DNA of 64,000 bases. It comes from Bacteroidota bacterium. Lineage in GTDB: Bacteria > Bacteroidota > Bacteroidia > Bacteroidales > Bacteroidaceae. The stretch lies in contig JAEXAJ010000159.1 of the NCBI GenBank assembly GCA_023458215.1, positions 62,001-126,000 of the forward strand, given 5' to 3'. Each line of letters starts with the position of its first letter. The first letter of the stretch is position 1. Both the position numbers and the translations under genes were made by a program. Below the pieces are notes generated by a model that ran no database searches, was not told the origin of the DNA, and worked only from the letters and a program-made list of their open reading frames with translations. Of this stretch, positions 9,252 to 19,900 are shown piece by piece.

Positions 9252-11624
9252 ATGATGAAGAATATTATTCATTTACTACTCTTATTCTTAATGAGTATGG
9301 GTGTTGAGTTATCTGCTCAAACTAATTATTATGTATCTTTTTATGGTAATGATAAGAATGATGGAAGCTTTAAAGCACCTTTCCGAACCATAGAAAAGGC
9401 TCAACATAAAGCTCGCGAAACAAGTGGTGAGGTTATTATATCTTTACGTCGTGGTGAGTACCGGCTTTCAAAACCTTTGCTTTTTACTCCGGAAGATGGC
9501 AATGATAATAAAAGTTTAACACTGCGCGCTTATTCCGACGAACCTGTTGTTATTAGTGGCAGCGTTTTGCTGGAAACCGCATGGGAGCCTTTTCGTGATG
9601 GAATAATGCAGGCAACTGTCAATACCAATTTGGCAATAGATATGCTACTTGTGAATGGCGAAATACGTCATCAGGCTCGTTTCCCTAACTTTGATTCTAC
9701 TGCTGTCCGTTTTTATGGAGTGTCTTCGGACGCTACTTCTCCTTCACGTGTCAAGCAATGGAAGAATCCGGCAGGCGGATATTTGCATGCTATGCACATT
9801 GCCGACTGGGGAGATTTTCATTACCGTATTACAGGAAAAGATGATGAAGGCAATTTATTATTGGAAGGTGGATGGCAGAACAACAGGCAATATGGGTTGA
9901 GCCAGCAAAATCGCATGGTCGAGAATATATTTGAAGAGCTCGATGCGCCGGGCGAATGGTATTATGATGCCGGGCAAAAGACGTTGTATTATTTCCCTAT
10001 GTCGGGTGAAGAGATAGCCAAATGTAAAGTTGAAGTAGCTCAGTTGAAAAATTTGATCGAGTTTCGCGGCACTAAAGATAAACCGGTGAAAAATATTAGT
10101 ATAAAAGGACTTGAGTTTACTCAGACAGCCCGTACCTTTATGGAGAAGTATGAGCCTTTACTACGATCAGACTGGACAATTTACCGTGGTGGTGCCATCC
10201 TTTTTGATGGTACTGAGAACTGTAGCTTGGATGATTGTTATTTACATAATTTAGGAGGGAACGCAGTCTTTTTCTCCAATTACAATCGGCAGTCTGCGGT
10301 GTCGGGTTCTCATTTCACCCGCATAGGTGCCAGTGCAATCTGCTTTGTAGGTAATACGGATGCGGTGCGTTCACCTAGTTTTGAATATAATGAATTTGTT
10401 CCTTTCAATGAAATAGATAGGGTGCCCGGGCCTAAGACTGTGAATTATTCGTCGCACTGCTTGGTGTATGACAATCTGATACATAAGGTAGGTTTGTTCG
10501 AGAAGCAAACAACAGGGATCGAACTCTCTATGTGTCAATTTATAACAGTTAGCCATAATAGCATCTATGATACTCCGCGGGCGGGTATTAATGTGAGCGA
10601 AGGTACTTGGGGCGGGCATATTATTGAATATAACGATGTTTTTGATACGGTAAAAGAAACAGGCGATCACGGTTCGTTTAATTCATGGGGACGCGACCGC
10701 TTTTGGCATCCTAATCGGAGTGAAATGGATAGTATTACTAAGATACATCCTGCTTTGATTTTAGCCGATGCAACGGCAACTACCATTCTTCGTAATAACC
10801 GTTTCCGTTGTGATCGGGGATGGGACATTGATTTGGATGATGGATCTTCTAACTATCATATTTACAATAATCTATGTCTTAACGGAGGGATTAAGTTACG
10901 GGAAGGGTTTTATCGGAGAGTAGAGAATAATGTTTTGATAAACAATACATTTCATCCACATGTATGGTTTCAGAACAGTGGAGATGTGTTTACCCGCAAT
11001 ATAGTAATGTCTCCTTATCTTCCTATCAATGTTTCTGAATGGGGAGCTGAGGTGGATTATAATATATTTACCGACAGCCTTACCTGGAATGCTGCTTCAA
11101 ATATGAATTTGGATAGAAACTCCATTGTACATCCTGTAAGCTTCGTAAAGACTTTGGAAGGTAATTATAGTGTTGCAAACACCGACAGCGAGGTTTTTCG
11201 ATTGGGATTTCAGAATTTTGAGATGAATAATTTCGGCGTTCTTTCTCCCCGACTGAAGCTTTTAGCTCAAACTCCGGAATTCTCTTTTCCTATTATTAAT
11301 AAGGATATAGTTGAGGCTGACATTATGCTGTGGCAAGGGTTACGTATAAAGAGCCTGCAAACTCTTGGTGAGCGTTCGGCAACAGGAATGGATTCAGAGC
11401 GTGGTGTATATGTAATTTCTGTAGTCGATCATTACTCTCCATTGAAAGACTTTATTCGGGCAAATGACGTGATATTAGAGTTTGCAGGTGCGGTTATAAA
11501 TAATATTGATGACTTTAAAGTAGCATTAAAAGAGGCAACCTCAGATAAATCACAAGAAATAGTACTCTTCAGGAATCAACATAAGAAAACGATTTCACTT
11601 CCCGGACATGCCATAAAGTGGTGA
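9252..11624 (+). CDS. Secreted right-handed beta-helix protein with C-terminal PDZ-like domain
   Basis: The 790-residue protein has a signal peptide ending near SAQ, then YYVS..GNDKNDGS..APFRTIEKA, the typical opening of parallel beta-helix glycan-active enzymes. Repeating short beta-strands with NNxF, NNxx and NLCL-type turns run to about residue 620. The last 90 residues (GERSATGMDSERGVYVISV, DVILEFAGAVINNIDDFKVAL) look like a PDZ domain, which is uncommon in PUL enzymes. GH141 and GH120 enzymes and many polysaccharide lyases share the fold, and GH141 includes an alpha-L-fucosidase. I cannot assign a family from the sequence alone. It follows the rhamnose mutarotase by 16 bp and converges on the AraC gene with a 3-bp gap. 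Fold: fairly sure. Function: probably a glycosidase, inferred from context. Confidence 0.7.
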   Translation: MMKNIIHLLLLFLMSMGVELSAQTNYYVSFYGNDKNDGSFKAPFRTIEKAQHKARETSGEVIISLRRGEYRLSKPLLFTPEDGNDNKSLTLRAYSDEPVVISGSVLLETAWEPFRDGIMQATVNTNLAIDMLLVNGEIRHQARFPNFDSTAVRFYGVSSDATSPSRVKQWKNPAGGYLHAMHIADWGDFHYRITGKDDEGNLLLEGGWQNNRQYGLSQQNRMVENIFEELDAPGEWYYDAGQKTLYYFPMSGEEIAKCKVEVAQLKNLIEFRGTKDKPVKNISIKGLEFTQTARTFMEKYEPLLRSDWTIYRGGAILFDGTENCSLDDCYLHNLGGNAVFFSNYNRQSAVSGSHFTRIGASAICFVGNTDAVRSPSFEYNEFVPFNEIDRVPGPKTVNYSSHCLVYDNLIHKVGLFEKQTTGIELSMCQFITVSHNSIYDTPRAGINVSEGTWGGHIIEYNDVFDTVKETGDHGSFNSWGRDRFWHPNRSEMDSITKIHPALILADATATTILRNNRFRCDRGWDIDLDDGSSNYHIYNNLCLNGGIKLREGFYRRVENNVLINNTFHPHVWFQNSGDVFTRNIVMSPYLPINVSEWGAEVDYNIFTDSLTWNAASNMNLDRNSIVHPVSFVKTLEGNYSVANTDSEVFRLGFQNFEMNNFGVLSPRLKLLAQTPEFSFPIINKDIVEADIMLWQGLRIKSLQTLGERSATGMDSERGVYVISVVDHYSPLKDFIRANDVILEFAGAVINNIDDFKVALKEATSDKSQEIVLFRNQHKKTISLPGHAIKW

Positions 11625-11627
11625 AAA

Positions 11628-12494
11628 CTACTTTATATGCGTGGTACATCTTTTGTATTCTTGGGGTGTAATTCCCACCATTCTTTTGAATATTCTGATG
11701 AAGTATGAATAATCTTCATAGCCCAACATATATGCTATATTTTTGATCGGTGTGTCTTGAGTAATAAGTATGAGTTGGGCCTTTTCTATTTTTTTTAGGT
11801 TGATGTACTGTAGGGGGGTGCTTTTCATCTCCTTTTTGAATAGACGTATAAAGTGATCTTTTGATACACAAGACAGCTGGGATAGTTGTTCTATTTTTAT
11901 AGGCTTATAGATGTTCTTTTGAATGAATGAGAGGCTCTTCTCAATTCTAGTATCTTCTGTTTTTGTTTTGATTTTCGCTTTTCTCATAAAACGGGATATA
12001 AGTTGATAGGTGATACCTTTGGATTCTATCTTTGTAGCGAAATCTCGTTGCTTATTTTTGAGGATGTTCTGAATTAAGGTAGATTTGTTATCGTAAGTAG
12101 CCGGGTCAGACTCTGCTAATTTCATCGTAGGATTGAGTTCGCACAATCTCTTTATAAGCATCAGGTCGGAGTTGTCGGCAGGAATCTCTATGGGAAACTC
12201 CCACTCTTCCTGAATGCTTGATTCGAATTGAATGTCCTCATAGATATGGAGGTAATAATGTACGAAGTGTGAGTTACAAGAATAACTGTGTAACACAAAA
12301 GGAGGAATCAAGTACAAGTGGTTGGGAGTTAATTGGTAGGTACCGGAAGGAAGGGTTATTTCGGCTACTCCTTCTGTTATATAATAAAGTCTTGTAAAAG
12401 GACTACAAATATTTTTCCAATTCCAGTCTGCATTGTGAATGGCCAACCCTACATTTAGAATAAGTAGATGTAACTGATCAATTGATTGCGGCAT
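11628..12494 (-). CDS. AraC family transcriptional regulator
   Basis: This 288-residue protein has an N-terminal cupin-like sensor half (AEITLPSG and YLIPPFVLHSY, typical of the AraC ligand-binding barrel) and a C-terminal double helix-turn-helix of about 100 residues (LSCVSKDHFIRLFKKEM, then IAYMLGYEDYSYFIRIFKRMVG, ending TPQEYK). No membrane segment or signal peptide is present, so it is a soluble one-component regulator, probably sensing a monosaccharide or small oligosaccharide. It is the last gene of the minus-strand block with GH29 and GH106, separated from GH29 by a strong hairpin. It likely controls part of this PUL alongside the HTCS. Confidence 0.88.
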   Translation of the reverse strand: MPQSIDQLHLLILNVGLAIHNADWNWKNICSPFTRLYYITEGVAEITLPSGTYQLTPNHLYLIPPFVLHSYSCNSHFVHYYLHIYEDIQFESSIQEEWEFPIEIPADNSDLMLIKRLCELNPTMKLAESDPATYDNKSTLIQNILKNKQRDFATKIESKGITYQLISRFMRKAKIKTKTEDTRIEKSLSFIQKNIYKPIKIEQLSQLSCVSKDHFIRLFKKEMKSTPLQYINLKKIEKAQLILITQDTPIKNIAYMLGYEDYSYFIRIFKRMVGITPQEYKRCTTHIK

Positions 12495-12538
12495 AATGAT
12501 TTGTTTTAATGGTACATGCAGGAGGGAGTTTAGTAATA

Positions 12539-12576
12539 AGAGTATCTGTCATTCTGCTTTGAATGACAGATACTCT
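12539..12576 (-). terminator. Perfect 16-bp stem-loop after the GH29 gene
   Basis: AGAGTATCTGTCATTC (12539-12554) and its exact complement GAATGACAGATACTCT (12561-12576) flank a 6-base loop. It lies after the GH29 stop and before the AraC start, both on the minus strand. There is no long T-run, so it could be a terminator, an attenuator or an mRNA-stabilising stem. The rest of 12495-12639 shows nothing further. Confidence 0.6.
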
Positions 12577-12639
12577 GAAATCTAATCAGATCACACTTTA
12601 ATTGGAATAAGGATTAATTGCTACAGATAATCGATGCAA

Positions 12640-13986
12640 CTAGTATTTAATGAAAGTAATTTCGGCAATCATCGGACATTTCTCGTACTCCAATACTGTT
12701 AAGCGGAACTTTTGAGCTGTAACGTCTTTGAATGATGCTTTAAAATTGCATGTCATATTATCGGCACGTACAATTTCCCTCCATTTGCCTTTTACAAGCA
12801 CTTCAATCTTAAAATCTTTTACGTTTTCGTCCAATTCCCCGCATACAACGGTATTGAATGATTCGGGTTTGCCAAAATCCAACTCAATCCATCTTTCCTG
12901 ATCGTTTTCGGCAAACTGCCAACGAGTAAATAAGTCGGCATCGATAACGTTCTGAGGAGAATATTCGGCACTGCTCTGACTGGAAGCCTTTACCTTTACG
13001 TTGCGCTGTACTTTCTGAACTGTTGGAAGCTGTTTTATATCAGCGGGTAGCTGTACACTACTTCCAACCTCTTTTAAGCGTTCGATAATATTATTATCCA
13101 TTAGCCCTTCCTTATTGGGAGCCGCATTAAGCAGGTAATTGCAATAATGACTATTGGAGAATTTTAATTCCTGAAGAATAGATTCTGTGGACTTTAATTC
13201 ATCATTAGCAAATTCGGGCTCCCAAAACCAAGCTCTTTGCAGAGTAGGACCTTGCTGAGATGGAATGGTATTGTCGTATGGACAATGTTGACCGTGAGTT
13301 GCCTCATAATGAACCACTTGCGTTACTGATAAATCGGTTTTGCAACTATGGTTAATTACCAGGCAATTGGGTTGGATAGCATGTATGTGGTCTGCTAAAA
13401 CTTTAAAAGGCAATTCTTCAAAAGTAGGACCTGCCCATTTCGAACCCCAACCATCAATTACAAGACAGGTGATTTCGCCATAATTCGTAAGAAGTTCGGT
13501 TAACTGCTTTTTGGTAAAAGCAATATTTTCGGGAGTTATATTTCCCGGATCGATGTTGTGATGTCTGTCCCAAACCGAAAAATACAATCCTACTTTTAAG
13601 CCTTCGGCTCTGAAAGCGTCTGCATATTGCTTCACAATATCTTTTTTATAGTCAGAACTTGCTATATCGTAGCCTGTGACACTGGTATCCCATAAACAGA
13701 ACCCATCGTGATGCTTGGCTGTTAAAACGGCATAGTTCATTCCGGCAGATTTAGCTGCTTTTGCCCATTGACTACAGTCCAGATTTGTAGGTTTGAACTG
13801 TTGTGGATCATGAAAAGGGTAAGCCCACTGTTCTCCGTTAAAGTAAGTGCTCATGTTGTAGTGAATAAACATACCAAAGCGCAAGTTCAGAAAATCTTTA
13901 ATCGCTTCATCTTGCGTTTTGGATTGTATCTGCCCAAAAGCAATGAAGCTGAAGGACAGAAAGAGGGCAGTGAATAATGTTTTCAT
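12640..13986 (-). CDS. GH29 alpha-L-fucosidase with C-terminal F5/8-type module
   Basis: The 448-residue secreted protein (signal peptide ending near AFGQ) starts its barrel with RFGMFIHYNMSTY and carries the GH29 signatures TAKHHDGFCLWDTSVTGYD and CLVIDGWGSKW, with Asp178 as the expected nucleophile. Residues from about 325 form a discoidin/F5-8-like carbohydrate-binding module (SPQNVIDADLFTRWQF, WIELDFGKPE). GH29 enzymes are retaining alpha-L-fucosidases, and some act on alpha-L-galactosides. The gene is 12 bp downstream of GH106 and probably co-transcribed with it. The acid/base residue cannot be placed with confidence. Neighbouring GH95 and GH106 suggest a glycan with several terminal L-sugars. 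Confidence 0.9.
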   Translation of the reverse strand: MKTLFTALFLSFSFIAFGQIQSKTQDEAIKDFLNLRFGMFIHYNMSTYFNGEQWAYPFHDPQQFKPTNLDCSQWAKAAKSAGMNYAVLTAKHHDGFCLWDTSVTGYDIASSDYKKDIVKQYADAFRAEGLKVGLYFSVWDRHHNIDPGNITPENIAFTKKQLTELLTNYGEITCLVIDGWGSKWAGPTFEELPFKVLADHIHAIQPNCLVINHSCKTDLSVTQVVHYEATHGQHCPYDNTIPSQQGPTLQRAWFWEPEFANDELKSTESILQELKFSNSHYCNYLLNAAPNKEGLMDNNIIERLKEVGSSVQLPADIKQLPTVQKVQRNVKVKASSQSSAEYSPQNVIDADLFTRWQFAENDQERWIELDFGKPESFNTVVCGELDENVKDFKIEVLVKGKWREIVRADNMTCNFKASFKDVTAQKFRLTVLEYEKCPMIAEITFIKY

Positions 13987-13998
13987 TTTTGTTTTAAG

Positions 13999-16806
13999 TT
14001 AATTATGTTGATTAATAATGTATTCCTTTAGTTTTACAGGGCCTATTAAGCCCGCCTTTTGCAAGGGTGAATCTGCTCGATAGTAGTACCAAGTTGTAAA
14101 ATATTGGCGTGCCGATGGACGTGGTTCACCCTTCAAAAACCAATCGGGATATTTCTTGATAGCTCTACCATTTTCATTACGATCTTCCCCCCACTCAAAA
14201 TCAGCAGGAATCTGTTCATCGCCAATCAAAGCATTTGCCCAATTGTTGGTTACCGCAATTGTTATTTCATTTTTACCTTCATGGAGCCATTTTGTGATGT
14301 TTTTATTATAGGGAGGATACCATAAAACGCCTGCGGATTTACCGTTAATTTTGAGTTCGGCAATATCATGCAGTTCCCCTAAATCGAGTTCTAGTATTTT
14401 GTTTTGCAGCATATCGGGAGTGACATCTATCGTTTTATTGTAGATGGCTGTACCTGCAAAATAGGCGATACTCTTATCTGCTTGTTGGCTCCAATCGGCC
14501 AATCTATCAAAATTGAGCTCGAATGGTTGCCCTAGTTTAGGTATGAAATTGACCTCCCAATTCGAACTGATTATTAATTCTTTTTGTAGTTTGGGCTTCG
14601 GTTTTACTTCTAAGCCTGCTGCTATTTGCGTGGCATTGGGTTGTTTTTGTAAAACAACTATGGTTGATTGCATGGAAAGTAAATTCAGTGTTATCTCTGT
14701 GCGGTTGTTTTTGATTTGCCACGTTGGCGCTACGGTGATAGTACCTTCTTCTGCATTCCATAATTCGGGTAACTTATTGGCAACACGTAGAGAAGCTGTA
14801 AACGTTTGCGGTTCATCGGATAGATTAACGATGTAATAGATGTCGGCCGATGAGGTGCGACGATGAACAAAGCCAATTACTTTTTGTAGCTCTGGTCTGT
14901 CTGTTATAAAGTCCGGTGCGATATGGGCATACTTTTTGGCTTCTTCTACTGTAGCGAAGATTTGCTCTTTATAAGTAGTCCAAGCTTGGTTCCCCATATC
15001 CACCAATTGCTTGTCACATGCTGGATAACCTTTTAAGCTGGGAGACAACTTTGGCTGCTTGGCTGCTACAATAATAGCGCCTTTCTTGAGGAGTTGTATT
15101 AATTTATTTAGAGTCTCAGGTAGCATTGTTTCACTATCAGGAAAAACCATAAAGGCATATTTGCGTCCCGAAGGTAAAATGAGCTGATGATCTTTTACTA
15201 TAATCTTGTCATCCAAGAAGTGGCGCGTAGAGATGACATCGCATAAGCCGCCGATTGATTTTTCAAGACAAAGGTAATCAGCTACCTGTTCGCCTTGTTG
15301 CAACATATATTGTGTACGCCCCAGATATGTGAAATAGGCTTTTGCTGGTTCAAACCAAGTTTGGTTACGGTTAAAATGAGTTCCCCACCATCCCATGCCC
15401 ATTCCAGGCTGATAGCGCTTGTCGAAAGGCTGGTGTACCCAATGATGAAGGATCAACCTGTTGACACCTGATGCGAATGCTCCTTCAGTGGAAGGTTTTA
15501 AAAAAGCAGGGTCTTCTGTCCAGGCACTCAGTGTGGGCGCTCCGGTAAATGCTTCGGCTCCAATAATGGTGCGCCCTGCCGCTCGTGCCGCAGCAGGTAT
15601 TTCCGCATTAATAGCTCCGTTACTGTTGGTCCAAAATTCACCCATTGGAATATCCGCTAAAGCGGTTGCATCGACTAAGTTAAATGGACCGTAATAAGGT
15701 TCTTGAAAGAGGGTCATACCTTGTCGGTGAAGCATTTTTGCTGCTATTTTCCAACCATTTGTATAGTATAAGTCGGCAATCACATCCTGATAATCCCATT
15801 TGAAGCGCTTCGTTTGTTCTTCATCGTTGATAACTTGCTCATTTGTAATCAACCATGGTATTGGATCATATCCTTTTCGTTTAATGAATTCTTGCTGAAA
15901 GTTATCTGACCAATTCTGCAAACCGGCCTCATAGCTATCTATTAGCATGTGTTTAAAGCTCCGTCCGATTTGGCTTTTCAGATGCTTCACAAAAGGATTG
16001 AGTACATTGTTCCAGTGAAATCGGGTGTTTTCAGCTGTCATCTTATCGGCTTCCAAGGATTTCCCGATTAGCTCATCGGGTAGGGGGTGGGGATTTGACA
16101 TAGTAGAGGCGTAGCCGATGCGATATACGATCCACTTGCCGGTAGGAAATATATAATTCAGAACTCCTTTGCTGTCCAAATGTCTCGTCAGGTTTCTGAC
16201 ATCATTCATGGATACTTTTCCTTTCTCATCAGCGGGATAAGCGAGCACGGAGATCTCTTTGTATTTGGTAGGATAACGATTGGTGCTTCCCCATCCCGTG
16301 TAGGGTTTTAGCTCGGGTTGTGGTATTACAATCTTGTTTTCACTTCCACCAGTAACTTCATGTTTACTCATAACAACCTGTTTCATGGCTCGATCTTCCT
16401 CTATCCATGGACCACCTGTGGTAGAGTATCCGGCTGTGTTGTGTAAGCCGAGTTCAAGTCCCAGTCTTTCGGCTTCGACAGCAGCCCACAGGAGTGCATC
16501 CCAATACTCAGGGCTACGGTAAGTTTGGGTGGCCCAGGGATTGTTCTCTGTAGGCTTGTGCGACTCTTGTACCGCAGAGCAGATATTAAAGATAGTGGCT
16601 CCGCCAATGCCTTCTTCTTTCATCGCCTCAAGATCTTCGGTAATCCCTTTCTTTGAGAAATTAGGACCCATCCAGTGCCACCATACATAAGGTTTTGCAG
16701 ATGTAGGAGGTGTTATGAAATTTCGCTCCAATTGGGGTGAGTTCTCCGCATGTAATAGGATGGGTAGAAAACAGAACAGGGTTAAAAGTACTCGTGTCTT
16801 ATACAT
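13999..16806 (-). CDS. GH106 alpha-L-rhamnosidase
   Basis: This 935-residue secreted protein matches GH106 across its length: signal peptide, then FITPPTSAKPYVWWHWMGPN and GITEDLEAMKEEGIGGATIFN of the (beta/alpha)8 barrel, a central IIGAEAFTG and FQEPYYG with candidate catalytic glutamates, GVNRLILHHWVHQPF, and C-terminal beta-sandwich modules ending in YFTTWYYYRADSPLQKAGLIGP. GH106 enzymes are inverting, calcium-dependent alpha-L-rhamnosidases found in pectin (rhamnogalacturonan) and arabinogalactan loci. It is followed by GH29 after 12 bp and preceded by the HTCS gene. The rhamnose mutarotase nearby supports rhamnose as product. Confidence 0.92.
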   Translation of the reverse strand: MYKTRVLLTLFCFLPILLHAENSPQLERNFITPPTSAKPYVWWHWMGPNFSKKGITEDLEAMKEEGIGGATIFNICSAVQESHKPTENNPWATQTYRSPEYWDALLWAAVEAERLGLELGLHNTAGYSTTGGPWIEEDRAMKQVVMSKHEVTGGSENKIVIPQPELKPYTGWGSTNRYPTKYKEISVLAYPADEKGKVSMNDVRNLTRHLDSKGVLNYIFPTGKWIVYRIGYASTMSNPHPLPDELIGKSLEADKMTAENTRFHWNNVLNPFVKHLKSQIGRSFKHMLIDSYEAGLQNWSDNFQQEFIKRKGYDPIPWLITNEQVINDEEQTKRFKWDYQDVIADLYYTNGWKIAAKMLHRQGMTLFQEPYYGPFNLVDATALADIPMGEFWTNSNGAINAEIPAAARAAGRTIIGAEAFTGAPTLSAWTEDPAFLKPSTEGAFASGVNRLILHHWVHQPFDKRYQPGMGMGWWGTHFNRNQTWFEPAKAYFTYLGRTQYMLQQGEQVADYLCLEKSIGGLCDVISTRHFLDDKIIVKDHQLILPSGRKYAFMVFPDSETMLPETLNKLIQLLKKGAIIVAAKQPKLSPSLKGYPACDKQLVDMGNQAWTTYKEQIFATVEEAKKYAHIAPDFITDRPELQKVIGFVHRRTSSADIYYIVNLSDEPQTFTASLRVANKLPELWNAEEGTITVAPTWQIKNNRTEITLNLLSMQSTIVVLQKQPNATQIAAGLEVKPKPKLQKELIISSNWEVNFIPKLGQPFELNFDRLADWSQQADKSIAYFAGTAIYNKTIDVTPDMLQNKILELDLGELHDIAELKINGKSAGVLWYPPYNKNITKWLHEGKNEITIAVTNNWANALIGDEQIPADFEWGEDRNENGRAIKKYPDWFLKGEPRPSARQYFTTWYYYRADSPLQKAGLIGPVKLKEYIINQHN

Positions 16807-16822
16807 GATATTTATTTTTTGC

Positions 16823-16878
16823 CAAAAATAGACAAGATGTAAAAGACATATAGTGTTGAAATGATAAAAATAACACTA
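16823..16878 (-). promoter_or_regulatory. HTCS-GH106 spacer: possible -7 box and hairpin
   Basis: On the minus strand TATTTTTG (16823-16830) fits TAnnTTTG, 17 bases before the GH106 ATG, with no clear -33 box. Just upstream TAGTGTT (16851-16857) and AACACTA (16872-16878) form an AT-rich 7-bp stem that could end the HTCS transcript or act as an operator. Both are weak calls. Confidence 0.3.
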
Positions 16879-16930
16879 TCAAATAATAACAGATTCACCT
16901 AAAGAAGCTTTTTTCTTCTGTTTTGAGGTA

Positions 16931-19900
16931 TTATTTATAATTTTTCCTATACTCTGAAGGAAGTATACTATATTCTTCCTTGAAGTACTTAGAGAAATAT
17001 TTGGGTTCTGTATAACCTACTTCATATGCGATTTCGGATATGGAAAGCTGTGTTTTAGTGAGCAAAGCAGCTCCTTTCTTTATGCGAATAGAGCGAACAA
17101 ATTCACTACTTGTTTTTCCGGTAAGTGCAGAGATTTTCTTGTTCAGGTAGACGCTACTTATCCCAATCTCTTTACTAAGTTGCTCTATCCCAAAGCTTGA
17201 GTCGGATAAGTTTTCATTGGTAATAGCAATTACCTTTTTTATTAATTTCTCATCTAGTGAATTCAGCTCTACTTCACTGACCAAATCTTCGCTAAACTGT
17301 CCGATAATGGAACTCTTTTCTGTTTGTTGCCTTTTTATCAGATTTACTATTTGTGCTTTCAGCACCTCTACATTGAACGGTTTAGTCAGGAAGCTATCTA
17401 TACCTAACTCTAAAGCTTCAATCTTGTGTTGGTCCGAAACACTTGCTGTAAGCAGAATGATCGGAATTTGTGAGGTTTTTTTCTCTGCCTTTAGTAGAGT
17501 ACATAGCTCTAAGCCATCTGTCACTGGCATCATAACATCCGATATAATCACGTTAGGAATGTACTTAATGGCTTTTTCATATCCAATTTTTCCGTTTTCT
17601 GCTTCAATAATATTGTAGCTTGCACGAAGATTTTCTACTAAATAGAATCTAAAATCATCATTATCATCTACTATAAGAATCGTATTTTCTTTGGGAGAAA
17701 ATGCTGGGGGCGACAAAGGCTTTACTACCTCTATATGAACGGTTTCTTCTATCTCCGGAAGGTTTTTAGGAGATCTATCATCTTGCAATTGAGGCAAATT
17801 AATAGTAAAAGTACTCCCTTTACCAACGTCACTTTTTAAACTGATTTCACCTTCGTGCAGCCGGACAAAGTCATGAATAACAGACAGGCCTATTCCGGTT
17901 CCAATGTTTGCAACTCGTCCGTTAGACTCCACCTGATAGAATGGCTTGAAAATATTGGGTATATCCTCTTTTTTGATACCTATTCCGGTATCCGACACCT
18001 CTATTTTTATAGGTAAGTGTTCATCTTTATTGTATAGTACAGAAACAATAATTCGACCTTCATTGGGGGTAAACTTAAAAGCATTGGAAAGAAGATTAAA
18101 AATAATACGTTCCATTTTTGTTGGGTCAAATTGTGTGTAGAGTTCCTCAACATTACTTGTAAACGAAAGCTTTATATTCTTATTCTGTGACATATCGGAG
18201 AACACTGCGGTTGTATCTTTTACAAAAGATACTAAATTGCCTATCACCGGATTATAAGAAATCTCTCCGACTTCCAGTTTTCTGAAGTCCAATAACTGAT
18301 TTACAATAAAGAGTAGTCGTTTGGCATTTCTCAGCACCATATTTAGATTATTCTTTATTGCCCAGTTTTTTTCCTGAGTAAGCAAGTTTTCTATGGGTAG
18401 AATTATTAGTGATACAGGGGTCCGAAGTTCATGGCTCAGATTCGTGAAGAAATTTATTTTCATCGCATTGATTTCTTCTAAATGCTTCTTTTCCAACTGT
18501 TGCTGTTGTATCTTATATTTTAAGGTGGTACGTAGCATTATATTTTTGATAATATAAAATATGGTGATGGTAATAAGGATACCATAAAGTAGATAAGCTT
18601 GCCAACTAAGCCAAAATGGAGGCATCACATTTATTCCTATTCCTATATTCTGCACATAGCCGGCTCCCGATTGGTCGGTGGCTTTTACATGCAAGGTGTA
18701 TTTACCTGTTTCTAAATCAGTGTACAATGCGTAAGGTATGGCCCCATCTGTGCTTTGCCAGTCTGTATCCACTCCCTCAAGCTTATACTCATACTTATAT
18801 TTTTGAGGATATAGCAAATCTAAAGCGGAGAATTCTATTCTGATATTGTTATCATGGTATTTGAGAGTGATGTTTTTGGTTTCAGACAAAGACTGATTCA
18901 ACAATATTCTATTTGCCATATCTTCACCCACCTTCACTTGCTGATTATTGATATATAAATCTGTAAACAACAAACGCTCCACCTTTTCTTCTCGAACAAT
19001 CTCTGAAGGATTGAATAGGTTATAACCATTTACTCCCCCGAAAATAACTCTGTTGTCTTTAGTTAGTAAACCAGCTTTTGCATTAAATATGTTATCCTGT
19101 AACCCATCATCTTTGCCATATTTCGAAATTCTAACTTTGATATCTGTCAGGTTACCATAGTCAAGAACTTGAACACGATATAACCCTTTTGAAGTACTCA
19201 CCCAAATATTATTCTGTTTGTCTACTATGGCCATATATATTAAATCTTGTTCGATGCCCTCCTTGGCTGTAAAGAAATGATAGTATTTCATCTTTGCGTC
19301 CAAAACAGCTAATCCTCCTTGTGTACAAATCCAGTAATAACCTTTTTTATCTTGTACTATTTTATTGATAAAGTTCTTTTCGGGAGTTTTATCTTCTATT
19401 TTAGTAAAGTTGAATTGCTTTAACTGCTTATCGGAATCTGATAGTACTTGGATGCCTTTGGAGGTGCCAAACCATAGCTCGTTGCCCTTTTTGAAAATGC
19501 ACTCAATGGTACCGGATATTTGTTTAGGTGTACATTCCGCCTTGATGAAGCGATTTTCGGAATCGATAAATCGGAATATTCCCTTATTTAAAGTACCAAC
19601 CCAAATGTTTTTATTGGTATCTTCTTCAATGCACCACACTGAATTATCTATACTCTCGCTCTTGTCTTTCTCTTCAGTGTAATGCGAAAACTTATTGTTC
19701 GAATAGCAATATAACCCATCCATAAATGTACCTATCCACATTCTTCCTTTACTATCGGGGAAAAGAGAAACGATCGTTCCTTTTTCATAGCTCTTGGGAC
19801 TGTAATGTATCTTTATGTATGTATTCTTTTCTTTCTCTTTTTTATAAAGTCCGTTGTCGTTCGTCCCGATCCATAAATTTCCATGAGAGTCTTCGGCAAA

